A DNA stretch of 64,000 bases from Pisaster brevispinus. Its lineage: Eukaryota > Echinodermata > Asteroidea > Forcipulatida > Asteriidae. Every line of letters begins with the position of its first letter. Position 1 is the first letter of the stretch. Of the stretch, positions 39,141 through 46,875 are shown one piece after another. A program made the translations under genes and the position numbers. The stretch spans positions 5,937,140 through 6,001,139 of the forward strand of contig JAMKCF010000016.1 of assembly GCA_023634235.1 (NCBI GenBank). Reading direction: 5' to 3'. The notes beneath the pieces are model-generated. The model did not search any database, had not been told where the DNA came from, and was given only the letters and a program-made list of their open reading frames with translations.

Positions 39141-39650
39141 TATAACCAGTTAGGCTATATGCTCTCAGACTATAAGAAGACACACGTTGACACAGGATTG
39201 ATGATTGAAGATACTCTTTAATGCACGACTGATGGTGGAGGCTCTCACTGTCCTCAACTTGAAATTACAAGGGTTTATAAAGGAAACAGCAAGATGCTTT
39301 CTTACACAAATTGTAACCATATAAGGGATTGTTTCCTACTTCATTAAAGGGACATTTGAATAATTATACATACAGGAATATGTTTGGCTGGATTAAGAAG
39401 GGGGCCGTATTAAACAAATGAGAGTGTGGGCGATTGCCCCATATTTGGACTTGTCTGTGCACTGACCACTACTTCTGTCATTGCTTAGGAATGTGCAAGG
39501 TGGCAGAGTTGGCCCTTCCGGACTGGCCTCACACTCACTCCATTGTAATGACTCAGAACAAAGAACTGCTTATGAGGTGTATATGATATAGAAACACTGC
39601 CATCAGAATATTAATATTTTACATTAGTTTATAAAATGGCACCGGTGATA
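39141..39650 (-). repeat. 3' LTR of the chromovirus
   Basis: Second copy of the 510-bp LTR, read through base by base against 45170-45679 without finding a mismatch. LTRs are identical at the moment of integration, so this indicates a recent insertion. The polyadenylation signal likely used by the transcript is the ATTAAA in this copy at 39217-39222 (minus strand). Confidence 0.95.
39217..39222 (-). terminator. Candidate polyadenylation signal ATTAAA in 3' LTR
   Basis: ATTAAA on the element's strand in the 3' LTR, downstream of the LTR's TATA motif copy (39274-39279). It is a common variant of AATAAA and would end the genomic transcript in R/U5. Confidence 0.45.
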
Positions 39651-39989
39651 TGTGCCCTCCCTTCGAAGATTAAGTCTCCCGACTTAAACGGAAAGCAAAT
39701 TCATATAAAAGCACATAATGACAACAATAAAAAGTACTGGCGTCCGAAATTAAATTTTAAGGTAAACAGTACGTAAACAAAACCGTTAGAAATACAACAA
39801 CAACAAAAATAGAGAGTGTGCAGTATGAAGCGATCATGTCATGTCCTGGCCAGGATAGGTTCAATATGGAAAATTACAGTTAATAATGGAAATAATAACA
39901 AAATACAAATTACCGATAAAAGAGAAGAAAAAAAAAAAATGTAAACATGTCACCCTGATACAAGTGCGTGAATTATACAGTAGGCCTAA
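39651..39989 (-). other. 3' non-coding region of chromovirus
   Basis: About 340 bp between the pol stop and the 3' LTR, A-rich on both strands, with the polypurine tract at its end. There is no env-like or other reading frame. Confidence 0.7.
39655..39664 (-). promoter_or_regulatory. Polypurine tract (plus-strand cDNA priming)
   Basis: On the element's strand GAAGGGAGGG lies 4 nt (CACA) before the 3' LTR, the expected place for the RNase H-resistant primer of plus-strand DNA. The 4-nt spacer is slightly unusual, because the tract normally abuts the LTR. Confidence 0.8.
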
Positions 39990-42900
39990 TTAACGTTTGC
40001 GTTTACCCTTGTTATAACGCTTGGTCTTGCGAATGTGAAATTCTTGTATCAGTTCGTCCGGAATGTTATCCTCGGGTTCCCAGGTAGTATTATTGTACCC
40101 TTTCCATTTGACTTGGTAATGGCGCTTACCATTAATGATGGCAGATCGCCGTAAACTATGCACCACAAACCAGTCATTGGCATTGTGTGGTGAGGCTGTG
40201 ATGGGTACTTTGGGATGTCCCAAGACAACAGGTGGTGTGGGTGGCACACGACTGGTGTCAGATGGTATGGGTACAGTATTACTATTCCCTTGGGGAGTTA
40301 CACTAGTAGGTTCACTATCGTCAAATTGGTCTGCATCGACCTCAGTCAGGTCATCTAAGTTATCAGGAATGTGGACTGGTCTGTCCTTAGGGTCATGGTA
40401 TTGCTTCAGCCGATTAGCGTGGACTGGGGACAACATGGGTTTGTTATCATCACATCTACGGAGTTTGTAGGTGAAATTTTCCCTCGCCTCGCAAATGTAA
40501 TATGGTCCAAGCCATTTATGACACATTTTTGGGGACAAACCGACAGTCCTTTTTGCACAGTAAAGCCACACTTTTTGACCCTCTGTATAGCTGGGAGTTT
40601 TTGACTTCTTATCGAACTGACCCTTATATTTAGTCTGGGCAGCCTTTATGTTCTCTGTCGCGATTTGGCGAGCAATATCAAAGTTCTCCATGATGAGTTC
40701 AAGAGACTGGTGCTGACCTATTTGCGTATGTGGCGTGGGCAAGATTGATGTATCAATCGGGAGACGGCATTCGCGACCAAACAAAATCATAAATGGGCTA
40801 AGTTGTGTTGATTCCGTGGCAGGCGTGCTTCGATATGCAAACATGATACTTGGCAGTAATTGCACCCAATCGGATTGGTCGGGTTTACAGTATGCGCGCA
40901 ATGACTGCCAAATGAAACTGTTCATACGTTCACAGCTGGCATTTGTCTGGGGGTGGTAGCTACTGGTGTTAATTTTTGTGATTTGGAAGATGTTGCATAA
41001 CTCTTTGATCAACTTGGACATGAACTGTGTGCCTCTGTCGGAAAGTAAGGAAGAGGGAGCGCCATAGCGACAAATGATTTCATTATACAAGATTCGTGCA
41101 ACTTCCGCAGCATTTTGGGTTTTGAGCGGGAATGCCTCACACCATTTGGAAAAGGAATCAACCACTAACAAAACATACTTATACCCCTCGGAAGAAGTTT
41201 TCAGTGGCCCCAGTATGTCAACGTGTAATCTGGAAAACACATCTCCGACGGGCAAGGGTCTAAGCGGGGCATGTTTGCCATGGCGGTTGACTTTAACCCG
41301 CTGACAGGTTGTACATGATTTCACATATTGTTCAATTTCTGAAAACATTTTGGGCCAGTAATACTTCTGGCGGATGCAATCGTACGTGCGATCCATGCCT
41401 TGATGGCCACCCAATAGTGAGTCGTGATAGGACAGTAATATGTCTTGCCTCAAACTTTGTGGAACAGCTAACTGTTTAATTTGTCTGTCAATCTTGTGGC
41501 CTTTACCTCGTGGGTAGTAGTAATGATACAGAATACCATCTTGTATTATGAAATCTGGTGTTTCTGCTACTATTCGCCTTGCGAGACAAGCATTCGAGGG
41601 TAGGGAGCCGGATTCTAAGTAGGCAATGTACTGATTCAACAGAATATCGGCTTGTTGTCTATCACGGATGTTGGAATGGTCGGGAGATGTAAGATCATCC
41701 AGTTCACTAATTGAATAGATTGGCACCGCATCGGTGGCATACGTGATTTTGTATTCAATTGTTTCTGGCAATGGCGGGTTCGCGGCTCCTTGAGTTTGTG
41801 GTTGGGTGTTAAGAGGTTCAGTCACAATGATTGGTTTGGGACAGCGGGGCACGTCGTTGTATGTTCTACGCGAAAGGGCATCGGCATTACCATGAGAATT
41901 ACCAGACTTATGGACAACCTCAAAGTCATATCCCTGTAACTGAATGGACCATCGTCCTAATCGACCGGTTGTATCTTGAATTGTGCGTAACCATTGAAGA
42001 GAAACATGATCCGTCTGGACACGAAACTTCGTATTAGCGAGGTATACGCGATAGAACTTTATACCCTCAACAACAGCCAAACCTTCTCGTTCAGTGATCG
42101 ACCATTTCTGTTCAGCTTTAGTTAGAGCCCGGCCACCATACTGAATGACGACTTCCCGACCGTCATCATTGGTCTGCGATAGGATATAGCCGATCGCGTA
42201 GCCACTGGCATCAGTGGAAAGAATAAACCCCTTGTCGAAATTAGGGTAGCAGAGGATAGGTGGCGAAATTAGCGCAAGTTTTAGCGTCTGAAAAGCCTTA
42301 TCACAGGCTTCTGTCCATATAAACGGCATGTTTCTCTGCAACAACTGGTTCAGTGGACAAGCAATGTTAGCATAACCTTTGACAAATCGGCGATAATAGT
42401 TACATATACCAAGAAACGTACGAACTTCTGATTGATCTTTAGGCACAGGGAATGACTGTATGACTGCAGTTTTGTCTGGATTGACTTTAATCCCTTGCTT
42501 AGAAATGATGTGACCAAGATAAGTAACTTCTCTAGCTGCAAAGTGACACTTTTGTGGTTTGAGCTTAAGATTTGCAGAACGCAAGCGATCGAAAACTGCA
42601 GTCAAATGTGTGAGATGTGTGTCAAAGTCTGGTGAGAAAATTATTATATCATCAACATAAACCAGAGCAAATTGCCAAGCTAAGCCCCGTAATACTTGTG
42701 TCATGACCATTTGAAAGGATACTGGTGCATTCATCAAACCAAACGGCATTTTCTTAAACTGATAGTTACCCGTATGTGATGTGAATGCTGTCTTAGCTTG
42801 GCTGTCAGACTCTAATGGTATTTGCCAAAATCCTGATGCTAGATCGAGTACAGTGAATATTTGAGCATGAGATTCTCCAATAGTATCATATACATCGTCA

Positions 42901-44129
42901 GGGCGAGGTAGAGGGAAAGACATTGGCTTAGTCACTTTATTGAGGCGACGATAGTCGACCGCGAAGCGAAAATCACCATTTTTCTTTTTCACAAGAACCA
43001 CTGGACTAGCCCAAGGCGAAGTGGATGGTTCGATTACATCTGCTTTTAGCATGTCGTGAATTTGTTTTTCAATTTCTGTTTTGTGAGCTGGGGAAGTCCG
43101 ATAGAAGCGCTGATGAACAGGTTGCGCATCACCGGTATCTATGCTATGAAAATGCACATTCGTTGTACCTAACTCGGTAGTGTCCTTTGCAAAGACAGCT
43201 CTGTTTTGAGCCAAGAACTCAACGAGTTGATTTTTCTGGTCTGATGTTAAATCTGAATCATTCAGGCCTATGTCTAAATCATCAAGTACTTCTTGAGGGT
43301 TGATACCGTTTGTGGCATGAACAGCATTTGATTTCGTGTCCCCTCGGGACTGGTTGATCGTATGTGACTTATTTCTATCTACCTCAAAACTTTCTATGTA
43401 TGTGTCAGCCAAGACTGGTTCCCAAACACCTACTACTTGATTACGTTTGATCTCTATGTTACTGTCAGTAGGGTTCATTATTTGATACACTGTATGGCCG
43501 TGGTGTGATTGGACAATACATTTGGCTCCAATTAACGTCTTATCCGAATACAGAGAAGGGACAGGTTCGATAATACCGTGTTTTGTGCTTGACTCCTTAC
43601 ACTTAGCTCTAAATATCGTTTGGGTTCTGGCGGGTAGTGTCATGTTACACATCGCTCTAACATGCATTATTTTTGTTGCCTTACTGGTTAAGGGTGCAGA
43701 GTTTGAATCGTTAAAGAGCAAACGATTAGAGTCAAACGATATTGATACCTTATGTTCTTGTAGAAAATCAACACCCAGAATAATCTCATGATTCATATTG
43801 TCTAAAATGTAGAAGGGGTGACTGAAATTCATGTCGCCAATCGAAATAGGCAAAGTAACCTTGCCAACAACTTTAGTTACGTGCCCCGCAACGCCAGAAA
43901 TCAGTGGCACGTCAGTAGGTCCCAAGGGGAATTTTGTGTCCGAAAAGCAGTCCGTGTATGTACGTTTGGCGATACAAGATATGAGTGCACCGGTATCGAT
44001 TAGAGACTGGCGAAATTTGGAGCCCACCTTTATTGTGACAAGATTGGTCCCACGTGAAATTGGTAAAACGTTGTTGATATGTGGGACCGTTTGGGACTCA
44101 TCGCATGCTTGTTGACTTTGGTGGCCTAG
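39990..44129 (-). CDS. pol: Pol polyprotein (PR-RT-RNaseH-IN-chromodomain), expressed as Gag-Pol readthrough
   Basis: Pol continues in the gag frame after the UGA; 34 codons precede the GTG at 44025-44027, which I number as residue 1 of 1345. Retropepsin: DTGA at 11-14 and ILGVDFL at about 83-89. Reverse transcriptase at about 320-510: LDLASGF (Asp 395), MPFGLMNAP and the catalytic YVDD at 458-460 plus its tyrosine. RNase H at about 600-720: STDAS (Asp 606), TERE, TDH (Asp 673) and NADALSR (Asp 716). Integrase: HHCC zinc finger (H868, H875, C905, C908) and the D,D-35-E triad D936, D997, E1033. A GPY/F module (WLGPYY) lies near 1172. The C-terminus, about 1285-1335, is a chromodomain with VKWKGY and TTWEPEDNI, followed by a very basic tail. 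The first ATG-coded Met is residue 66, after the protease active site, so independent initiation would destroy the protease and argues for readthrough. No frameshift or premature stop is seen. Confidence 0.96.
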   Translation of the reverse strand, partial: LGHQSQQACDESQTVPHINNVLPISRGTNLVTIKVGSKFRQSLIDTGALISCIAKRTYTDCFSDTKFPLGPTDVPLISGVAGHVTKVVGKVTLPISIGDMNFSHPFYILDNMNHEIILGVDFLQEHKVSISFDSNRLLFNDSNSAPLTSKATKIMHVRAMCNMTLPARTQTIFRAKCKESSTKHGIIEPVPSLYSDKTLIGAKCIVQSHHGHTVYQIMNPTDSNIEIKRNQVVGVWEPVLADTYIESFEVDRNKSHTINQSRGDTKSNAVHATNGINPQEVLDDLDIGLNDSDLTSDQKNQLVEFLAQNRAVFAKDTTELGTTNVHFHSIDTGDAQPVHQRFYRTSPAHKTEIEKQIHDMLKADVIEPSTSPWASPVVLVKKKNGDFRFAVDYRRLNKVTKPMSFPLPRPDDVYDTIGESHAQIFTVLDLASGFWQIPLESDSQAKTAFTSHTGNYQFKKMPFGLMNAPVSFQMVMTQVLRGLAWQFALVYVDDIIIFSPDFDTHLTHLTAVFDRLRSANLKLKPQKCHFAAREVTYLGHIISKQGIKVNPDKTAVIQSFPVPKDQSEVRTFLGICNYYRRFVKGYANIACPLNQLLQRNMPFIWTEACDKAFQTLKLALISPPILCYPNFDKGFILSTDASGYAIGYILSQTNDDGREVVIQYGGRALTKAEQKWSITEREGLAVVEGIKFYRVYLANTKFRVQTDHVSLQWLRTIQDTTGRLGRWSIQLQGYDFEVVHKSGNSHGNADALSRRTYNDVPRCPKPIIVTEPLNTQPQTQGAANPPLPETIEYKITYATDAVPIYSISELDDLTSPDHSNIRDRQQADILLNQYIAYLESGSLPSNACLARRIVAETPDFIIQDGILYHYYYPRGKGHKIDRQIKQLAVPQSLRQDILLSYHDSLLGGHQGMDRTYDCIRQKYYWPKMFSEIEQYVKSCTTCQRVKVNRHGKHAPLRPLPVGDVFSRLHVDILGPLKTSSEGYKYVLLVVDSFSKWCEAFPLKTQNAAEVARILYNEIICRYGAPSSLLSDRGTQFMSKLIKELCNIFQITKINTSSYHPQTNASCERMNSFIWQSLRAYCKPDQSDWVQLLPSIMFAYRSTPATESTQLSPFMILFGRECRLPIDTSILPTPHTQIGQHQSLELIMENFDIARQIATENIKAAQTKYKGQFDKKSKTPSYTEGQKVWLYCAKRTVGLSPKMCHKWLGPYYICEARENFTYKLRRCDDNKPMLSPVHANRLKQYHDPKDRPVHIPDNLDDLTEVDADQFDDSEPTSVTPQGNSNTVPIPSDTSRVPPTPPVVLGHPKVPITASPHNANDWFVVHSLRRSAIINGKRHYQVKWKGYNNTTWEPEDNIPDELIQEFHIRKTKRYNKGKRKR
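44046..44088 (-). promoter_or_regulatory. Stem-loop downstream of the gag stop
   Basis: On the element's strand GGTCCCAC (44088-44081) pairs perfectly with GTGGGACC (44053-44046) across a 27-nt loop. The stem starts 41 nt after the UGA. Downstream structures stimulate several viral readthrough sites; a role here is inferred from position. Confidence 0.5.
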
Positions 44130-44132
44130 TCA
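44126..44132 (-). promoter_or_regulatory. UGA-CUAG stop-codon readthrough motif between gag and pol
   Basis: The gag stop reads TGA CTAG on the element's strand, and the codons after it stay open in the same frame into the protease. UGA followed by CUAG is among the most efficient known eukaryotic readthrough contexts, found in some viral and cellular readthrough genes. Its placement at the only barrier between Gag and Pol makes a recoding role likely. Confidence 0.8.
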
Positions 44133-45107
44133 TTGATTACCGATGTTTCCACTGGGGGAATTACTATGGTAACTAACAGGTCTACTCAAACATACTCTGG
44201 CAAAGTGCCCTATTTTACGACAATTTCTACATTCTACTCCATTGGCCGGACATGATCGCCTATCTACACACTCACCCCATCCACACCAGTGGCACGCCTG
44301 GTCCTGCTGATGGGCTGACTGCTGGGCTGTGTACTGCTGGTACGGGCGGGGCTGCTGGGTCGCTCGGTAGGACTGCTGGGGTCGCCGCTGTTGGGAGTAC
44401 TGCCGCCTTGGTGGTGGTTGCGCAGGGAACTGCGGAGACTGTTGCTGGGTGTAGCTGGAGGCAGGTCCAGCTGCAGAGATGGATGCAAGTTGCCCCTGAA
44501 GCGTTAGAATTTGGTTGCTCAGTTCTTGCAACGCAGAGTTCACCTCTGCCGTCTGGGGTCCGGAACGCGTTGTTGTGGATTGGGCTAGACGTGCTTGCGT
44601 CACTGCGTCATCGACGGTGTCGGGGTGAGCCTTAATGACATGGCTCCTTATGTCCGGTAGCAGTCCTCTTATGAACACCTCCATACGTTCTGCGGGCGTT
44701 TTGCTGAGCTGACAACATCTTCTCTCAATATCAGCAACGTACGCCTCCACTGTCTCGCCTGGTCTCTGCTTACGATCAGCGAGTTCTGCTAACCGCACCC
44801 ATTTCATCCCCTCATGGGGCTGGTACTTTGCCAGAAACGCCTGTTTTAAATTTGGAAATGTATTTGTGCTTTCGTCCGGCAGGTCCCTGTGCCAATAGCT
44901 TGCAGATTCGGTGAGGTACAGAGGCAGATTGCTGGCCTGTTGTTCCGGGGTCCATTTCTTTTGCTTAGAGTACCTCTCGTACCTGTCTAGCCACAGCTCA
45001 GGGTCTCCGGCATCGTATCCCGAAAACTTTGGCACGATAGATTCAAACTGATTCGTTGATGACATTGTGGCTTGAGCTTGAGCAAGACTGCGGGCTCGTG
45101 TTATCAT
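44130..45107 (-). CDS. gag: Gag polyprotein of chromovirus
   Basis: A 325-residue structural protein that would form the virus-like particle and package the element RNA in the cytoplasm. Residues about 30-165 look like the retrotransposon Gag (capsid-type) domain, with the family-like stretches PELWLDRYERY, RPGETVEAYVADIERR and FIRGLLPDIR. Residues about 220-270 are rich in Gln, Pro and Arg. The C-terminus has a Cys-rich segment (C272, C275, C280, C286) and then a canonical CCHC zinc knuckle, C293-X2-C296-X4-H301-X4-C306, the nucleic-acid-binding part of nucleocapsid. The ATG is the first possible start: an in-frame TGA lies directly before it, 62 nt after the LTR. The frame ends in UGA followed by CUAG and stays open into pol, which suggests that most ribosomes stop here and some read through. 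Confidence 0.95.
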   Translation of the reverse strand: MITRARSLAQAQATMSSTNQFESIVPKFSGYDAGDPELWLDRYERYSKQKKWTPEQQASNLPLYLTESASYWHRDLPDESTNTFPNLKQAFLAKYQPHEGMKWVRLAELADRKQRPGETVEAYVADIERRCCQLSKTPAERMEVFIRGLLPDIRSHVIKAHPDTVDDAVTQARLAQSTTTRSGPQTAEVNSALQELSNQILTLQGQLASISAAGPASSYTQQQSPQFPAQPPPRRQYSQQRRPQQSYRATQQPRPYQQYTAQQSAHQQDQACHWCGWGECVDRRSCPANGVECRNCRKIGHFARVCLSRPVSYHSNSPSGNIGNQ

Positions 45108-45149
45108 TCAGGATCTGAGTCGGCGAATAATAATTCTTGAACTTAAGAG

Positions 45150-45167
45150 TGCCCGGATTCTCCACCA
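45150..45167 (-). promoter_or_regulatory. Primer-binding site (minus-strand cDNA priming)
   Basis: On the element's strand, two bases (TT) after the 5' LTR, the sequence reads TGGTGGAGAATCCGGGCA. It begins with TGG, which pairs with the CCA tail of a tRNA, and it sits at the position where Ty3/gypsy elements prime reverse transcription. I could not assign the tRNA from memory. Confidence 0.8.
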
Positions 45168-45169
45168 AA

Positions 45170-45679
45170 TATAACCAGTTAGGCTATATGCTCTCAGACT
45201 ATAAGAAGACACACGTTGACACAGGATTGATGATTGAAGATACTCTTTAATGCACGACTGATGGTGGAGGCTCTCACTGTCCTCAACTTGAAATTACAAG
45301 GGTTTATAAAGGAAACAGCAAGATGCTTTCTTACACAAATTGTAACCATATAAGGGATTGTTTCCTACTTCATTAAAGGGACATTTGAATAATTATACAT
45401 ACAGGAATATGTTTGGCTGGATTAAGAAGGGGGCCGTATTAAACAAATGAGAGTGTGGGCGATTGCCCCATATTTGGACTTGTCTGTGCACTGACCACTA
45501 CTTCTGTCATTGCTTAGGAATGTGCAAGGTGGCAGAGTTGGCCCTTCCGGACTGGCCTCACACTCACTCCATTGTAATGACTCAGAACAAAGAACTGCTT
45601 ATGAGGTGTATATGATATAGAAACACTGCCATCAGAATATTAATATTTTACATTAGTTTATAAAATGGCACCGGTGATA
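45170..45679 (-). repeat. 5' LTR of the chromovirus
   Basis: This 510-bp direct repeat matches 39141-39650 with no difference seen by eye. On the element's strand it starts TATCACCGG and ends CTGGTTATA, so its ends are an imperfect inverted TAT...ATA pair rather than the usual TG...CA. The last base may instead belong to a 5-bp target duplication. A TATAAA at 45303-45308 and an ATTAAA at 45246-45251 on the minus strand give a plausible U3/R/U5 order, with transcription starting near 45275 (inference). Confidence 0.95.
45303..45308 (-). promoter_or_regulatory. Candidate TATA box in 5' LTR
   Basis: TATAAA on the minus strand, about 370 nt into the LTR and about 52 nt before an ATTAAA polyadenylation-type signal. 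This spacing fits a U3/R boundary. It is placed by motif and position only. Confidence 0.45.
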
Positions 45680-45683
45680 ATAC
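45679..45683. repeat. Right target-site duplication (AATAC or ATAC)
   Basis: Partner of 39136-39140. Position 45679 is shared with the LTR end, so a 4-bp and a 5-bp duplication cannot be told apart from this insertion alone. Confidence 0.75.
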
Positions 45684-45839
45684 ACTAAGAAACCAATGAA
45701 TGGCGTACATCTGAAACAACAATACAAGATTTATCTACAGTTAGATATTCTCCTTGTAGCACTACTCTATACTACAGGTACAGTACTGCTGGCAAAGATG
45801 TGACCTGGAGCTGCTAACTAGTCACTGTCGCCATGCTTT

Positions 45840-45884
45840 CCTTCTTTTTCTTTTTTTCTTTTTTTTCTTTTGGGGGGGGGGGGA
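45840..45884. repeat. T-rich/poly-G low-complexity tract
   Basis: A pyrimidine run of CTTT/TTC type passes directly into a run of about 12 G. No gene. It lies about 160 bp outside the right LTR. Confidence 0.8.
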
Positions 45885-46330
45885 ATGAGACCCAACAAAA
45901 ATCATAACCGTTGATGAAAAGACTATAAAAAAAGAAAGAAGAAAAAAGGGAGAGAATACACAACACACGCGTGTATGTTGCCTGTAGGCCTATTTGGTAT
46001 GATAAAACATTTTGTTTTAACTTCAAGATGATACAGATGCAACTTCATTCTGGCACTAATTAGTATGCAATCTGCCTAACTTATACTTATTATCTTGTAA
46101 TTATGCATCTAGCCCCAACAAAAGAGACACAAAACACCAAAAACCACAAAACAAAACAAAAAACAAAAAACAACCACATAATCACAATTTCATATTTACT
46201 GTTCTTGTCAAACAGAATAATGAAGACTTAAAAATTTATCTTTTCTGCAACGTATTGAGTGTTGATTTGATTGTTGAAAAACACAGGAGTGTTTTCATTC
46301 AGAATAGTGTACCCCTTTCTGTAGTGAGAT

Positions 46331-46875
46331 TTAACACACAAATTTTGCTTTGGATGAAGTAGTTTTGCCTTGATACAGTTGTTGATTATCTTGGTTTGCA
46401 TCTGTGCAGGTAAAGTCTACCCAGGTAGCTCTACGGAATACTGAAGGTCTATCAGTAATTAAAGTCCATGTCAGAGTGCCTGGTATATCAAGCATACATA
46501 GTGGATTGATGACACCTAAGAAGCCCTTTGTGTGCCAGGATGGACTGATAGTAGCCAGCACCTTGTGTGTAGGTAGACAACACCGTCGCCATCATCAACG
46601 TTATTGATGATTTTCACATTCAGGACTAGACCAGACCTAGTCAGCCACCCTCCCTGGGGAGCAAACCTCAGATTATGCCCACAATTTCTGGCTTTGTAGT
46701 CGCCACCAAATCTCAAATACTTTTTCCTTGCACACAAAATGTGGAAAGGGCAGATTGATATGAACCCCTGTTTGCCTGTAATGGGAATTGTGCAGTTACA
46801 GCCGTGTCCTGTCTCAGGAAAAGCTAGAGTTTTCCAAATCACTGAGGTTCCGGCTCGTCTGGATTTCTTTTCCAT
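46331..46875 (-). pseudogene. Possible exon(s) of an extracellular, CUB-like protein, perhaps frameshifted
   Basis: On the minus strand one frame (46875-46516) reads GCNCTIPITGKQGF, CARKKYLRFGG, NCGHNLRFAP and SGLVLNVKIINN...DGDGVVYL. The Cys spacing, CG-x-P and L-V-x-I pattern resembles the second half of a CUB domain. A second frame (46561-46331) continues with GFLGVINPLC, GTLTWTLITDR and ATWVDFTC before a stop. The two overlap at 46516-46561 without a clean intron, so this may be a frameshifted pseudogene, or the second frame may be chance. A possible acceptor (TTTTCCTGAGACAG) lies near 46810. The gene is not recognised, and the CUB resemblance is by eye only. Confidence 0.3.

Larger units (their letters stand above)
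39141..45679 (-). mobile_element. Complete Ty3/gypsy chromovirus (LTR retrotransposon)
   Basis: This is a full-length LTR retrotransposon read on the minus strand. Seen in order from the right: 5' LTR, primer-binding site, gag, an in-frame UGA, pol, polypurine tract, 3' LTR. The LTRs are 510 bp each and I found no difference between them by eye. The host flanks read AATAC on the left (39136-39140) and AATAC/ATAC on the right (45679/45680-45683), a 4-5 bp target duplication as expected of Ty3/gypsy integrases. Protease-RT-RNaseH-integrase order plus a C-terminal chromodomain places it among the chromoviruses. Both reading frames are intact and all catalytic residues I looked for are present, so it is a recent and possibly still active insertion. 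It has no env-like gene: only about 340 bp of non-coding DNA separate the pol stop from the 3' LTR. Confidence 0.96.

Noticed and set aside
39651..39989. env-like third gene in the retrotransposon
   Set aside because: Only about 340 bp and no open frame of useful length.
44252..44635. 127-residue plus-strand frame opposite gag
   Set aside because: It lies antisense to the intact, domain-bearing gag frame and is Ala/Gly-rich because it mirrors Gln/Pro-rich codons.
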